This document shows positions 11,919 to 24,700 of a stretch of 64,000 nucleotides of DNA, one piece after another. Within the stretch, counting starts at the first letter, position 1. The number at the start of each line of letters is the position of its first letter. The notes below the pieces were generated by a model. The model saw nothing but the letters and a program-made list of their open reading frames with translations, searched no databases and was not told where the DNA came from. Both the position numbers and the translations under genes were made by a program. This stretch comes from Diadema setosum (Eukaryota > Echinodermata > Echinoidea > Diadematoida > Diadematidae), in the NCBI GenBank assembly GCA_033980235.1, contig CM067065.1, positions 7,209,328 to 7,273,327 on the forward strand, in the 5' to 3' direction.

Positions 11919-14900
11919 GTAGGTATCCTGAAACGTCAATGGTGGATCCAGAGAGGGGCGCACTGTCAATGGTGATCCAGAAGGGGGATGCACTGTGCCC
12001 ACCCCCCCCCCCCATTTTTGTTGTTGTTGTTGTTAAATACAAAAGAAATAAATAGAAAAAGAAAATGAAACCCTGAAGTAGTACCATAAATATTCTTTGC
12101 TGCCCCCCCCCCTTACAAAATTCCTGAATCCAACCTTGAAGTTGATCTTGGATTTTAATGTATACCTTCCAAACATCTCCTGTTGGTTTTTAACTGGAGG
12201 TTACGTAGAGGGTAGACTCTCAGTAGAGGGAAGACATGGAAGACTCCTGAAGGAGAGCATGTTTAAACTGATGGGGTGATTTTGAGAAACAGAACAAGAT
12301 GTAACTAGATTATTTCTAACCCCGGGGCACTCCTTCATACAGTAATACTGTGGAACGCTTTGTGTTCGGGCTGGCCGCAGTTGAATTGTTTCCTGCTTTA
12401 ACAGTACCCAGCTGTCTACTAGTACATTGTATGTTGTATTTGCAGGTGCGCCCTCTACTGCCCCAGGAACGCCTCCACCGACATGAACTGTGTGTGCGCG
12501 TCATCCCAAAGACCAATCAGATCGTCGTTGGCAAGGACAGGGCGTTCACCTTTGACCATGTCATGTCATCAAAGACTTCACAGGTAGTGGTCACTTTTTG
12601 TTCACTTTGTGCTATATATAAAAGCCACATTTGTATTTAAAGGGGGGTTTTATGAAATGCAGATCTTGTGACTCAACTGATACTGGTATTTGTGACTGAT
12701 ATCTCTGCAACAGATATTTACAAAATTATCAGTATGACAAAGTATCACCTCCTAATTGGGCACAACACCAATAGTCTACATTCTTAAGTCTCTCCACAGA
12801 AACATTGTCAAATTGTACTTGAGCATCGGATGTTCAACCCAACATTTTATCATAAAGATTTTCTAGTGACTTTGACAAGTGGTATTTGTTTGACATACAA
12901 TGAAAATGAAGGAAAAATTACAGCGTTTTGTTCCTTTTTTATTTTAATTACTTCTTGAGTTTTTTTGCTATCGTAATTTAACAAAACTCTCCAGACATTG
13001 TGATGATCTACGTGGCATTTATGCCTGAAGTCCAAACCTGGATATTTTAGATATTGGTACATGGTCGCTTTTAAGTTATTGTGAGTGAAGTCTTGTCTTT
13101 TGTGCCTGTGGCACCTTTTTAAACATGCATTTAGATGTAGATCATGTATGTGCAAGTTGGGATGAGAATATTCTTTCTCAGTCAGTAACAAATATAAAAA
13201 ATTGTTACTGTTTGCTAAAATAAGTGCATCAGGTTACACCAATGTGTCATCTGGGTTAATTAGATTGAACATAATCTGTAGTTACCAAAGAACCTGAATG
13301 ATTATATGGTGTTCCCTTCATCTTACAGGAAACAGCTTATCGCATATGCGTGGAAAACCTGGTTACCAGTTTCTTTGAGGGGTACAATGCCACAGTGTTC
13401 GCCTATGGGCAGACGGTAAGTTCTCTTTCTTTTACCCTTTGTGTCCAGTTCTAAACTGAGCTGCAAGGTTAGCTATGAATTATATCATGATAACAATTCT
13501 GCTTAGTTGCCCGCTGCCCTTTCTGACAAAAAGCGTGCTTAGCGTTGATTGAAACAGTTGGCCAAACCTATCAAATAAATCTGTGATGGTGACAGGTGAA
13601 TTTTCATATGGAAAAATGAAAATCATATAGGTTAGAAAATAACAGACATAATACCACAATGCATGTCAAAGACATACAACCTTGTACAGTTATTGCAGAA
13701 GAGATTGCTGCATTTGACGTATGTTGTGTCTTCAAAACTTGTTCATAGCAGCTGTATGAGGTGAATTGATCCAAGCATTGCAAAACCGAAAAAAAGTTCA
13801 CATTTAGACTTCAGGCAAAGATGTTGTACATTTTATTTATACTAGATTTGTTATTTTATACATGAACACCATTCATCATTTATTAGTCTGTCCAAGTAAA
13901 TAACCTTGGTTTTGGGGCCAATTATAAGTGTACAAGTATTTTGATTATGCAAACATGAACTCATAATCTCAAGCTACCATTTTCTGCTGCTATGGCAAGA
14001 AACACGAAGTATCCGGTTATCCGAGTCCATCGGTCTTGTTTCTATGGTGACTGCATCCATATCATTCCAGGTCTCTGAGTGTGACAGACGACCCAAGTGA
14101 CCCTAGTCATGTCTGCCACTCATGACAGTGAACTATGTTAGAGCTCGCTTTTTAAATTTCTGTAACTTGTGATGATTTTGCAATATTGCTCCCCAGGGCT
14201 CTGGTAAGACGTTTACCATCGGAGGAGCAGACACCGCCAGCATCACGGAAGAAGAGCAAGGCATCATCCCCAGGGCCGTGGGACACATCTTTGACATCAT
14301 CAAGGTTTGAAAATCTCATTTCAGCATTTGTTTGTTTGCTCGTTTGTTTTCATTTTCTTTTTCAGTATGAGAAGATGGCTGGATAGCCCATATTCAGCTG
14401 CACTAGCTGGTCTTCCGTGGGGTCCAGTGGTTGGATGTGAGGCAGACCACTTCATTGCATTATGCACCTTGCTCTTTGCGATGAATGAATGAAGTGGGGT
14501 CGTTTATGTTCCTGGGTTATTAATCTCTCATGCAAGGGACTTCCATTTCATGTCCTATCCAAGTAAGGATGATTTAGGTGATGATTAGCTGAATTCAATT
14601 TCCAACGAGATATGATTCATATCGTTCGTATCACCTGTTCCTGCTTGTGATTAGAATTCACGTTTTACATATTGAAATACAATGTTAAATCACAAGTGTA
14701 TGATTGAAGTCCATATTAGGGGCTGTGGAAGGGGTTTTCTCTAAACCTGCTGTCACAGAATTTGCCCGATTTCCATCCTTTTATATGGTATCAAACGGAA
14801 CAAAGAAATGTTCATAACCTCTGAGAACTGTTGGCAGGCTGTAACTTATACAAGACGAAACGGAGGAGACAATGTGCATTCAGTTAACTCAAATATTTTA

Positions 14901-17900
14901 ATTGTCTATATATAACTGTGACTATTGGTTTTACAGCAAATTATAAAAAGGAAAAAACGAACATAAATTCTTCCTGCTCAGTGGCTTTCTGGCTCTTAGA
15001 ATTTTATGATGTTTAACTTTAAGTGGAATAATTTCACCTCGATTATGGCAGTCGACGGATGAATAGCTTATGACGATGATTATGACGTGATGGGTCGGTG
15101 ACGTATATGACGATGACGGTGTAAGTCGATGACGGGGCCCCGTTATGCTGGTGCTGGTATAGACGGTCGCGTGGTCTGTCGTAGCAACTCGTCGCGATTG
15201 CCGTTCGCGTGGTCGCTCTCCCGACGGACGTCTTCGCGATGTCTCCTCAGCATCAGGAATGAAGTTCAGTCGACAGTCTATGCTCCCTTACTGCCTCAGA
15301 GCTGGTCGACAGTCGACGCCTTTTATGGGTCTGCCTCTTGCAGTACCAGTGGGTCCTTGACCCTTCGGGAAACCCGGAAACCCTTCAAATATTAAAATAA
15401 TCACATTACTTACAGCCAGAGCACTTGAGCACATTCATATTATCCTAATTAACGTTCAAATTACCTCATTATAAATATACCAATGTATCTCAGCTCATGC
15501 AATCACAAACAACCATTATACCTATGTCACATATTAACTAGAGCATTTATCACAATTCACTCTCACTTCAGATATCATTTACATAAACGAATTATTCCAA
15601 TTGAATATATAAAGATTACAAAATTAATGCACTTACCACTATCTGTGGGTATCTCTACTTAATACTGACTGAGGTGGCGGCCCCTGTCACCGTTACCGAG
15701 TGGCCACTTACAACGTGTCACGGAGACAGCACCACAGCGTGATGTCCCCTTCACGGCCTGATGTCATACTGCCGCTCCTTGCCACACATAGCACTACCAT
15801 GGCTCTACCGAGAGCGGTCTGGAATGTCTTCTATTGACATGTTAAGCAGTTTGCATCAATTTACATACTCAAGTGCTTATTTACAAAATTCCATGCAAAT
15901 TGACCTCAGTGGAGGAGAGCGTCTGTCACTCCACTCGTGGAGGCTCACTGAGAAAATCAGACAGTTTTATTTAGTTTTATTTAGTTGTTTAGTTTTTAGT
16001 TGTTAGTTTAGTCGGTGAGGACGAGTCCCGAGTATAATAGTACTCGGGCAAGTGTCTATGGGAAATGTGTGTTGTAGCAAAATCAGTTCGTCCTCAACTG
16101 GTTAAAGGCCCCACTGATTTAAGAAATATTTGTATCCTACTGGGGCTTACTCTTTGAATCTTTCCTGATTTTGATGTGTAACTATGCTAGCCTCATTTTA
16201 CTCTTTTCCCTCCAGAACAATCACAACATTGACTACGTCATCCATGTGTCCTACATCGAGGTTTACAAAGAAGATTTGAGGGACCTCCTGGATCTTGAGA
16301 CTAGCAGTAAAGACATCCACATCCGAGAAGACGAGCAAGGGAACACAGGTGAAAGAGGGCGCCCTGCCTCCTTTCATTGACATGAAAGCAGCATTTATCA
16401 GTTGATAACCCTGTGTTAGCATGCTGTAGAAATGTGCCCTGGGGGCAGACAATGAAATTCAGCTATGTATGGGACTACAGATGAAGTATTTACAAGCTGA
16501 AGTTGATGTTAATGTTTGTCTTGCAAGTTCATTGTTCTTATATTAAATATTGCAGTACTTACATGTTCAATTGAAATGTAACTTTTGCCTTCAAAGTATT
16601 CAATTATGTATTTATTTATCTATTTATTTGTTTATTTTTTATTTGTTTATTTTTTATTTCTATTTTTTATTTGTATTTTTTTTTGTTTAGAGGTTTCAGT
16701 GTGCTTTTTGGTCTGTAGAAGTTGGCAGCCCTGGTAGTTTGGTGAACTCAAACGAAAGTCTTTGTGTATGCATGTCTATCTTTTTCTGTGTTCTGCCTTC
16801 ACACCAGTAATCTTGGGTGCCACTGAGCTACCGTGCAGTTCCCTTGACGACGTGCTGCGTTGCCTGGAGCTAGGCTCCGCCCACCGACACACCGGTGCTA
16901 CCAACATGAACGAGCATTCCAGTCGTTCCCATTCCATCTTCACCATTCTCATGGGTAAGTGAATTTTTTCATGCACAAACAGTCACTTTGCTTATTTTTT
17001 GTTTCAACAGCTCATATCTATTAAAACTCTAAAAGGGTATTTGTGTTCCTATGAAAATTGATAGTTGTGTCATTTTATACTTGCATCACTGGGATGCTTT
17101 ACCCAAATTGTATCATATGTGACCCGCTACAACAAAACAATCCTAAAGTCGCTGAGAGCTGAGCCGTGAAAATTGAATTTGAAGTTACATCATCAAAATC
17201 GGTCAAAACAATCATTTCTTTTTTTGGCATAATTTTGTAGTCTAATGTTTTGTCTATCACCTGCCGAAATTTCGAAGCTAAATGATCAGAGGAAAGGCAA
17301 GAAATCAGCATTTTTCTGGGCCTTGATTTTCCAGCTTTCAGCGTAACAGAAACGTGTCCAACGATTTGGATTTAGCACCGCAGCTAAACTCTGCCCCTAG
17401 CAACGAGGGAGTGAGCTTATTGGTCAGAGCATGGCATCCTGATTACTGATTGGTTGTGCGTAGACCGCTGGCGCTAAGCTTGAATGAACATCGCGGAGGT
17501 CGCTAGGAGCATACCTTCTATTTTCAAGCGGTGAAAACTATCTCGCCTCCCCTTAATCATGATAGCGTAGGAAGGAAAACTTTGAAGGCGTTTTTCTCCA
17601 AACTCTGATTTCCTCGACCACTTGACATGCGCTAATAGAATCATTGATATCTTCGCAACCGAGTACTTTTATGACTTGTGTTATGTATGAAATTAAAGCA
17701 GAAGAGTACGGGAATTATGTCATTCCATTTTCAGAAAATTGTCCTCCCCCAACTTTCGGATCCTTTTGTTGTAGCGGGTCACATATATTTTCAACTTCAT
17801 ACTTGTTAGATAATATTTTTTCAAGCATTGTATTTTGAGGGAAATAATCATGGTGAGATCATTGGAGCAAGATCTCTTCCAATATGACAAACTCTGGCAT

Positions 17901-18683
17901 AAAGATGCGTCTGACAGGACTCTGGGTAATTATAAGTACATGGTCCTTTAAACTGGAAACCAGTAGGTCTATCTTCAGAGCTGATTGAGTCACTATAGGC
18001 GAATAAAACCATAATAATGATGATGATAGGAGTAGACGTAGAAATAGTGGTAGTAAAATCATAAGTAGGTGGAGTACGTAATTATAATGATAATAGTCAA
18101 GGCACTAATACTTGTATTGTTGTTATTATTTTGTAGGTGTGTTGTCTTCAGTGTTTACTATGGTGACTATTTTCTTTATCGGCATTTGTTTGTTTGTCTG
18201 TTTGTTTGGCATTTGTTTGTTTGTCTTCAGTGTTTACTGTGGTGACTATTTTCTTTATCGGCATTTGTTTGTTTGTATTTGTTTCTATGTTTGTCCATTT
18301 TTCCAGAGCAAAGATGGCGGGATGGAGCAAACAGTCCCTCAGCATCCCAAGCTGTCTCCCCCCGCGGAGAAGAGGAACTGTCTGACAGTGACGAGGACCC
18401 AGACTTCCATTTCATGTCGGCCAAGTTTCACTTTGTGGACCTGGCTGGATCTGAGAGGGCCCACAGGACGGGGAACGCCGGGGAAAGGTTCAAAGGTCAG
18501 TTTAGTATCAATTTCAATCCAATTTCAATTCCAACTCTTTGCTGGGCTATTTATTGTCATGGTAATGACAAGAATCCAGCTTCCTGATTGGCTGTTGCTA
18601 CAGGAAGTTGCCATTCCAGCAATAATTGCTATCCAACTACACCTTTTTATGAAATGGGGCCCAGGCCTTTGAATTGAAATGTG

Positions 18684-18730
<47 letters not shown>

Positions 18731-21700
18731 TTGTTTTTGTTGTTGTTGTTGTTTTTCTTTTTCTTTTTCTTTTTCTTTCTGTAACCAGAGATAAAATACT
18801 CCCAGAATACTAGTATTATGCCTTGTACTTCTACTTTTGCTTGTAAGCAAAGTTTGTCATATAATTTTAACCCTAACTAGGCCGGGGGGGGGGCCTCCGA
18901 GGCCCCCCCCTCGACGTTCCGCGCGATGTATCGCTAACGTGAAAAGCTATCGCCGCGACGTTTCATGACTTTTTTCTGTCGAGTCTCCCGCATGTTTTGA
19001 CACCAAATTTGCGATGCCCGGGCGCACGGTTCCGAAGTTTCGCATAAATATGTACATGCATGTCAGACCAAAAATTGCTCAAAAACGTGAATTCGTGTAC
19101 AATTTCAATGGAAACTGTGCTTACAGTCAAATTTCATAAAAGCATGATTATTTTGGGGTTTTATTGATTAAAATCAATTAATAACATATTTTCTTGTTCG
19201 GAACAATGTCGCGGACAAGTTTCATCGAAAAAACAATGAAAAACATAAAGTCGAAAAAACAAAGAAATACATAAGAAATTAAAAAAACAATAAAATACTT
19301 AACAAATTTTTTCGGATAGCTCAATTTTTTTCTCTTGTATTTGCTTAGGACACTAAAAAGAATATTTACACAAAAAATGTGCCTATTTGGAGCTTTATTT
19401 AGTGATTTATACCAAATTGTCCGATTTCATGCATCATTATGCATAAATTAGCATAATTTAGCATAAATGACAATTTTTTTTTTAATCTAACTTCGTAGTA
19501 CTTTAGATTACATCATAGGCAATGTGTGTGCCAATTTTCGTCGCGATCGCGCGGTCAACGGCCGAGATCTGGAGGGGGGGCCTGGGAGGCCCCCCCCCGG
19601 CTCTATGATCTACCTAAATAGCCCGGCCTAGTTAGGGTTAAGCCTAAGTTCTGACTACAGTGTATGTACTTGTGTGCCACTACAAAAATTTCCATCAAAT
19701 TTTCCCGGCTGTTTTGATCACTTTTAAAAGGTATATTTATTTTGGAACACACAAGTGAAAGTTAGACACAAAAACCATGCCAACACCAAAACTATTATCC
19801 ACCAAGGTTGGCAACAGATTATTGAATTTGAAAGTATGCTTTTGACTGAAAGTACATTGACATTGGGCCTCTGTTTTATTTTCTCTCTCAGAATCTGTGT
19901 ACATCAATAGTGGTCTCCTTTCGCTTGGCAACGTGATCAGTGCCCTCAGCGACCCGAAGCGGAAGAACACACACATCCCGTACCGTGACTCCAAGATCAC
20001 ACGGCTACTGAAAGACTCGCTGGGCGGGAACGCCAAGACGTGCATGATCACATGCATCAGTCCCTCGGCCGTCAATTTTGACGAGACCCTGAATTCGCTG
20101 AAGTACGCCAACAGGGTAAGACAAATAATTATAGCTGAAAAGGAGCAAAGGAAATGGAATTCCTTCGGGATTTGAATGTGAAACCTCTGGATTGCTAGAC
20201 CCATGCTCTAACCCTGTGTGGAAGGACCCAGTGAGGTGTTCGACCCAGAAACCGCTAAATTGTCAATGCCCACATGGTTAGAAGCTTACTTTAAAACCTG
20301 ACACAAACCCAAAGGATAGAAATCAACTTGAGGATAAATGCAAGGGATCAATGAAGTGATGCAGCTTTTGAATGACAGCATATATACAGTCAGTATGAAA
20401 AAAGAAGTACTCTTACTTTTTAAGAGCAAAGTTTAGAGCTTTCTCTTTGTACTTAATTTATACAATGCATTTATGTAAACTGAAGGTTATATCTTTGCGG
20501 GCTGGTGATTTCATGATATTTGGTTAACTTTGAAATTTAGCTTAAAAAAAAAACAGCAAAAGGTGCTATTTATAGGTCCACCATCTGTAGTCCCATAAGA
20601 TTTGAATTGTTGTTGTACTGTAGCATTGATTTTGTGACGGATGTGATATTTGCAAACAGGCGCGGAACATCAAGAATAAGCCGATTGTGAACAAGGACAA
20701 ACAAGCCACGCGCATTGCTGAGATGCAGACAGAGATCCAAGCTCTGCGAGATGAGTTACAGCGCCATCGCTTGACAACTGCTCAGACAGAGGTAAGGTGT
20801 CAGGAGGAGGTCATATAACTGATTCATATTATTATTCTTACATTTGTCTTCATATTTTAAAAATTCTCAACATTTGAACAAGAAAAAAGAATAAGTATAT
20901 AGAAATCATCTTTATTCATTGTGATACCTTTAAAAAAAAATATTGCTAGATGTAGTATGGATACTCAAACTGCAAAGAGACTTGGTTTGGATATAAATTT
21001 GACTGTTAAAGGGACTTTACAGTACTGGTTGAGGTGGGGATTTATGTTTTGAACATTTCTAAGCTAGGTAATGAGAAACCTCTCATGAAATATGAAAGAG
21101 CATGTAATTTTAAGAAGGATTCAGCATTTATTTGATGAAAATTGGTTTTCAAATGGCTGAGATATCAAAAAAAAGGGATAATAATAAAAGGCGACAGGCC
21201 ACGCCTTTTATTAGGATCTCTTTGTTTCACCTTGTTTTTGGATATCTCAGCCATTTCAGAACCGATTTTCATCAAATAAACTTTTGATACCCCTTAGAAT
21301 TGCATGTTCTTTGACATTTCATAGAGTGGTTTCTGAATATCTCACAAAACGTTGAAAGCTAAATCCTCACCAGAACTGTACACACCCTTGAAGATGTGTT
21401 GGAGATAGTCCATTAGAAGAGGATGTAAGATTTTAAAAGTGTGGATAATTGATGGTAATTATTATGCAAATTTTACTTCAAAATCTTTTAAAGAGTGGTT
21501 TCATAATATTTGAGTTTTTTTTTTTTTTAACCACTATAAGTATCATCTGGGAAAAAATGGGGAATTAAAACATGATTGTATAACAAGTATGTGCAGTAAG
21601 GTTTGTTTGAAGTGAAGAGTCGGCGATAGCGTTTATCTTCATTTTGCTTCACTCAATGAATCAATGGAATATATGAAGAGTTAACTTTGTTTGCAAAAAC

Positions 21701-24700
21701 CGATAAATCCATTTTTGAAGATTTTGAAGTACGATCTCTGTAATAAAGTACAAAATAATACCTTTTAAATGATATATTGGTCACTACATATAAAGGTACA
21801 TTTTTGAAGTTATGGTCAAAAGAAGCAAAATTTTTCTTATTATTCTCTTTATTTTTCTTGACCTTTAATCGCAAATATCTCCATTTGGCAAATATGGACT
21901 TATCGGTTTTTGCAAACAAACTCTTCATATCAAGGCAAGTGTTGTGATACGAAACTTTGTTGTTGTTTTTTTCACTGGTCACAGAGGCCTGACACGCTAC
22001 GCATTGGTGACCTGGAAGATCAGATTTCAAGGTGAGCTTTTACAGCAAAAAAAAATTTAAAAAACTAATAATGCACATAGGAAGAAGCAACATCTGTATA
22101 CAAGGAGAGAGTAATCTGCCCCCCCACGGAAAAAAGCAGTAACTGACATTTTTATGAATGTTTACTTTTTTGCAAAAATGAATAGTTTACCCAATGCTCT
22201 CCAATGTTAATAGGTCAGTTTTGCAAAAAGAAAAATGAAAGTGACCAAAAATACAATTTTTCACTTTTGCAAAAAGCAGTAACTGCATCCAGTTGATTCA
22301 ACTTTGCAAGTTTCCCCACGGAAAAAAGCAGTAACTAACAAAGCCCACGGAAGAAAGCAGTAACTAACAATTTAGTCTTTATCATTCAGACTCTGTATAG
22401 TCCTTCCTGTATATTTTTTTCCCTAATACCATTTATTTTTTCTACTAATTTTTTTTAAACAATGTAAACAGCAGTTTCTCCCATAATTTAGGAGAGTAGA
22501 TATAAAAAGATTGTTTCACCAGTAACTTGACTCTGCCCGCAGGGAATCATATGACAAGTTGTACAAAAAGCTTCTTTCTGGAGACTAGCAAACCTGGCAG
22601 ACTCAGCGCGCTCAGAGTGTAGAATACGCGTGCAGCAGCTGCATGCGCATAAATTCTGCAGCATACAGTAACTACCTAAACATTGCATCACATCACACTC
22701 ATCACTTGCATGCACAGTATTGCAGGTGTGGTACAGTCTGAGTGATCATGCCAGTGCTAACCATGCTGTCACACAGTTTCTGCGGTCCAGGCATGCCTGT
22801 AAATCTATCATGAATTGCAGAGGAAAAGTCATGGTAGCCATGGCTTTGGCCAGAACCAGAAAATCTAGGTGAGCTGAAAATATATTGAAGGGAGATGAGC
22901 ACTAGTAATAATGCACTAACGTTAGTCTAATATTAGATGTATGCCCTAAAGTTTAAAATAGGTCTACCAGATCTAACGTTACAGAGTAGATCTAGATTCT
23001 AATCTATTGTTAACTGTTTAGTGTTAGACAAAATGTCAGTAGGCCTAATCTAACGTAATAGACCTAGGTCTAGCACTAACATTGGGCATAGATTTGTAGT
23101 CTAGCTTAAGTGTAACGTCAGAGTTCGACTAGGATCTAAGACGAAGAGACTTGACTTTATTGTCTAGTCCAGGGTCATGTGTCAGGGGCCAGGCCGGGCA
23201 CTCCAAAGTTCAATTAGGGTACATAGGTGTCTACCTTATTTTTACACAGAATGCCATTCAATCGACAAGACCTAGTCTAGGTCTAGCGATAGGTCCTAGA
23301 TCTTATAGATCTAGACTAACCAGAAAGTAGAAGAACTTTATGACCTGGTGGTGGTAACAATTCTCCTCCTATGGTCATGTGACATGTGCAGTTACTGCTT
23401 TTTTCCATGGGGAAAACAGCAGACTCCTGGCCGTCTGCAGTTACTGCTTTTTTCCATGGGGAAACTACCCAGAATCAAGGGTGAGCCACCGCAGTAACTG
23501 CATTTTCCTAAATAGCATTTAAAAAATAACGGAAACATAATTTTTTCCTAGGTATTGTTAGACAACTAGGTATGGTGCATAATCATACCACAAAATTATT
23601 TTTGAATGTTTCTGTGTTTTTAAAGAATCTGCAAAAAACACAAAATCGCATTTATCTCAGCTCAGCAGCTATGCAGTTACTGCTTTCTTCCGTGGGGGGG
23701 GGGGGGGGGGCAGTTGTGTTGCAGAAGGTATTTGGACAAGGAACAAATGAGGAGCTTATGGGGAAAGTGAAAACGAGAAATTCATGCAGTGTGGAATCAG
23801 AAATCCTAAGCTTGAATGTGGTACAACAACATGTATAGTCGAGGTACAAGAAGAGGAATCTGACAATAGTTCTCACTTTTCCAAATTCATGAAATTCTTC
23901 CATCGAGATGTTTTCATTGCAACTGACTGACAAATTGCCCTACACCAATGTGAATAGTTTTGTGACAAATGACAAGTTTAGGACCATCTGCAGCAAATTT
24001 ATCCCCCTTTTTCCACAAACATTGTAAGAATTCATTACTGTTTTCCCAGTTTAATTCATTCAGTGTATATGCATAGTTGTTTGTTTACCTTCATGGGATT
24101 GCAAATTAACCATTAGCCTGTACTGGTCAAAAGCAACATAGTTTGGTTTTTTTGTTCAAAATGAAAAACAAATTATCAAAGTGTTATCATGATGTGACAT
24201 GGCCAATATGTGTTTATGTTTTCTAATGTTATGTGCAGGAATACACACACACAAAAAAAGAGGAAAGAATAGAAATAGTTTTGTGTGGATAAAGCTGCCA
24301 ACTGAAACTGTCACGCCACTAGAATGTTTCATGCTGAACTAATTTGGGTGATATTTTTTTTTTTATATTTTGTAGGATTTTTGCAAAGGAGAGTCTTTGG
24401 GTTTTGTTTTTTGTTTGTCTCCAAAAAATATGCATCTTGTTAGTATATTATCTTTTTTCATAGTTGTTCATTTCAGAGTAAAATTTCCCAGAAAATGTTC
24501 ATGTGTACACTAGTTTAATTGTGGAATGACTCCCTTATCCTCGATTATATTTTCCTCTTTCCATCAAGGCTGCGTACAGAGCTTGCCCACTACCACGTCT
24601 GCACAGAGGAAGCATCCAACATCTTTTCCGGCCTCCAGGACAGTGAGCAGCTGACTAGAGCGCAGCAGACCGCCGTCAGCAATTGGCTAGACCTGGCCAA

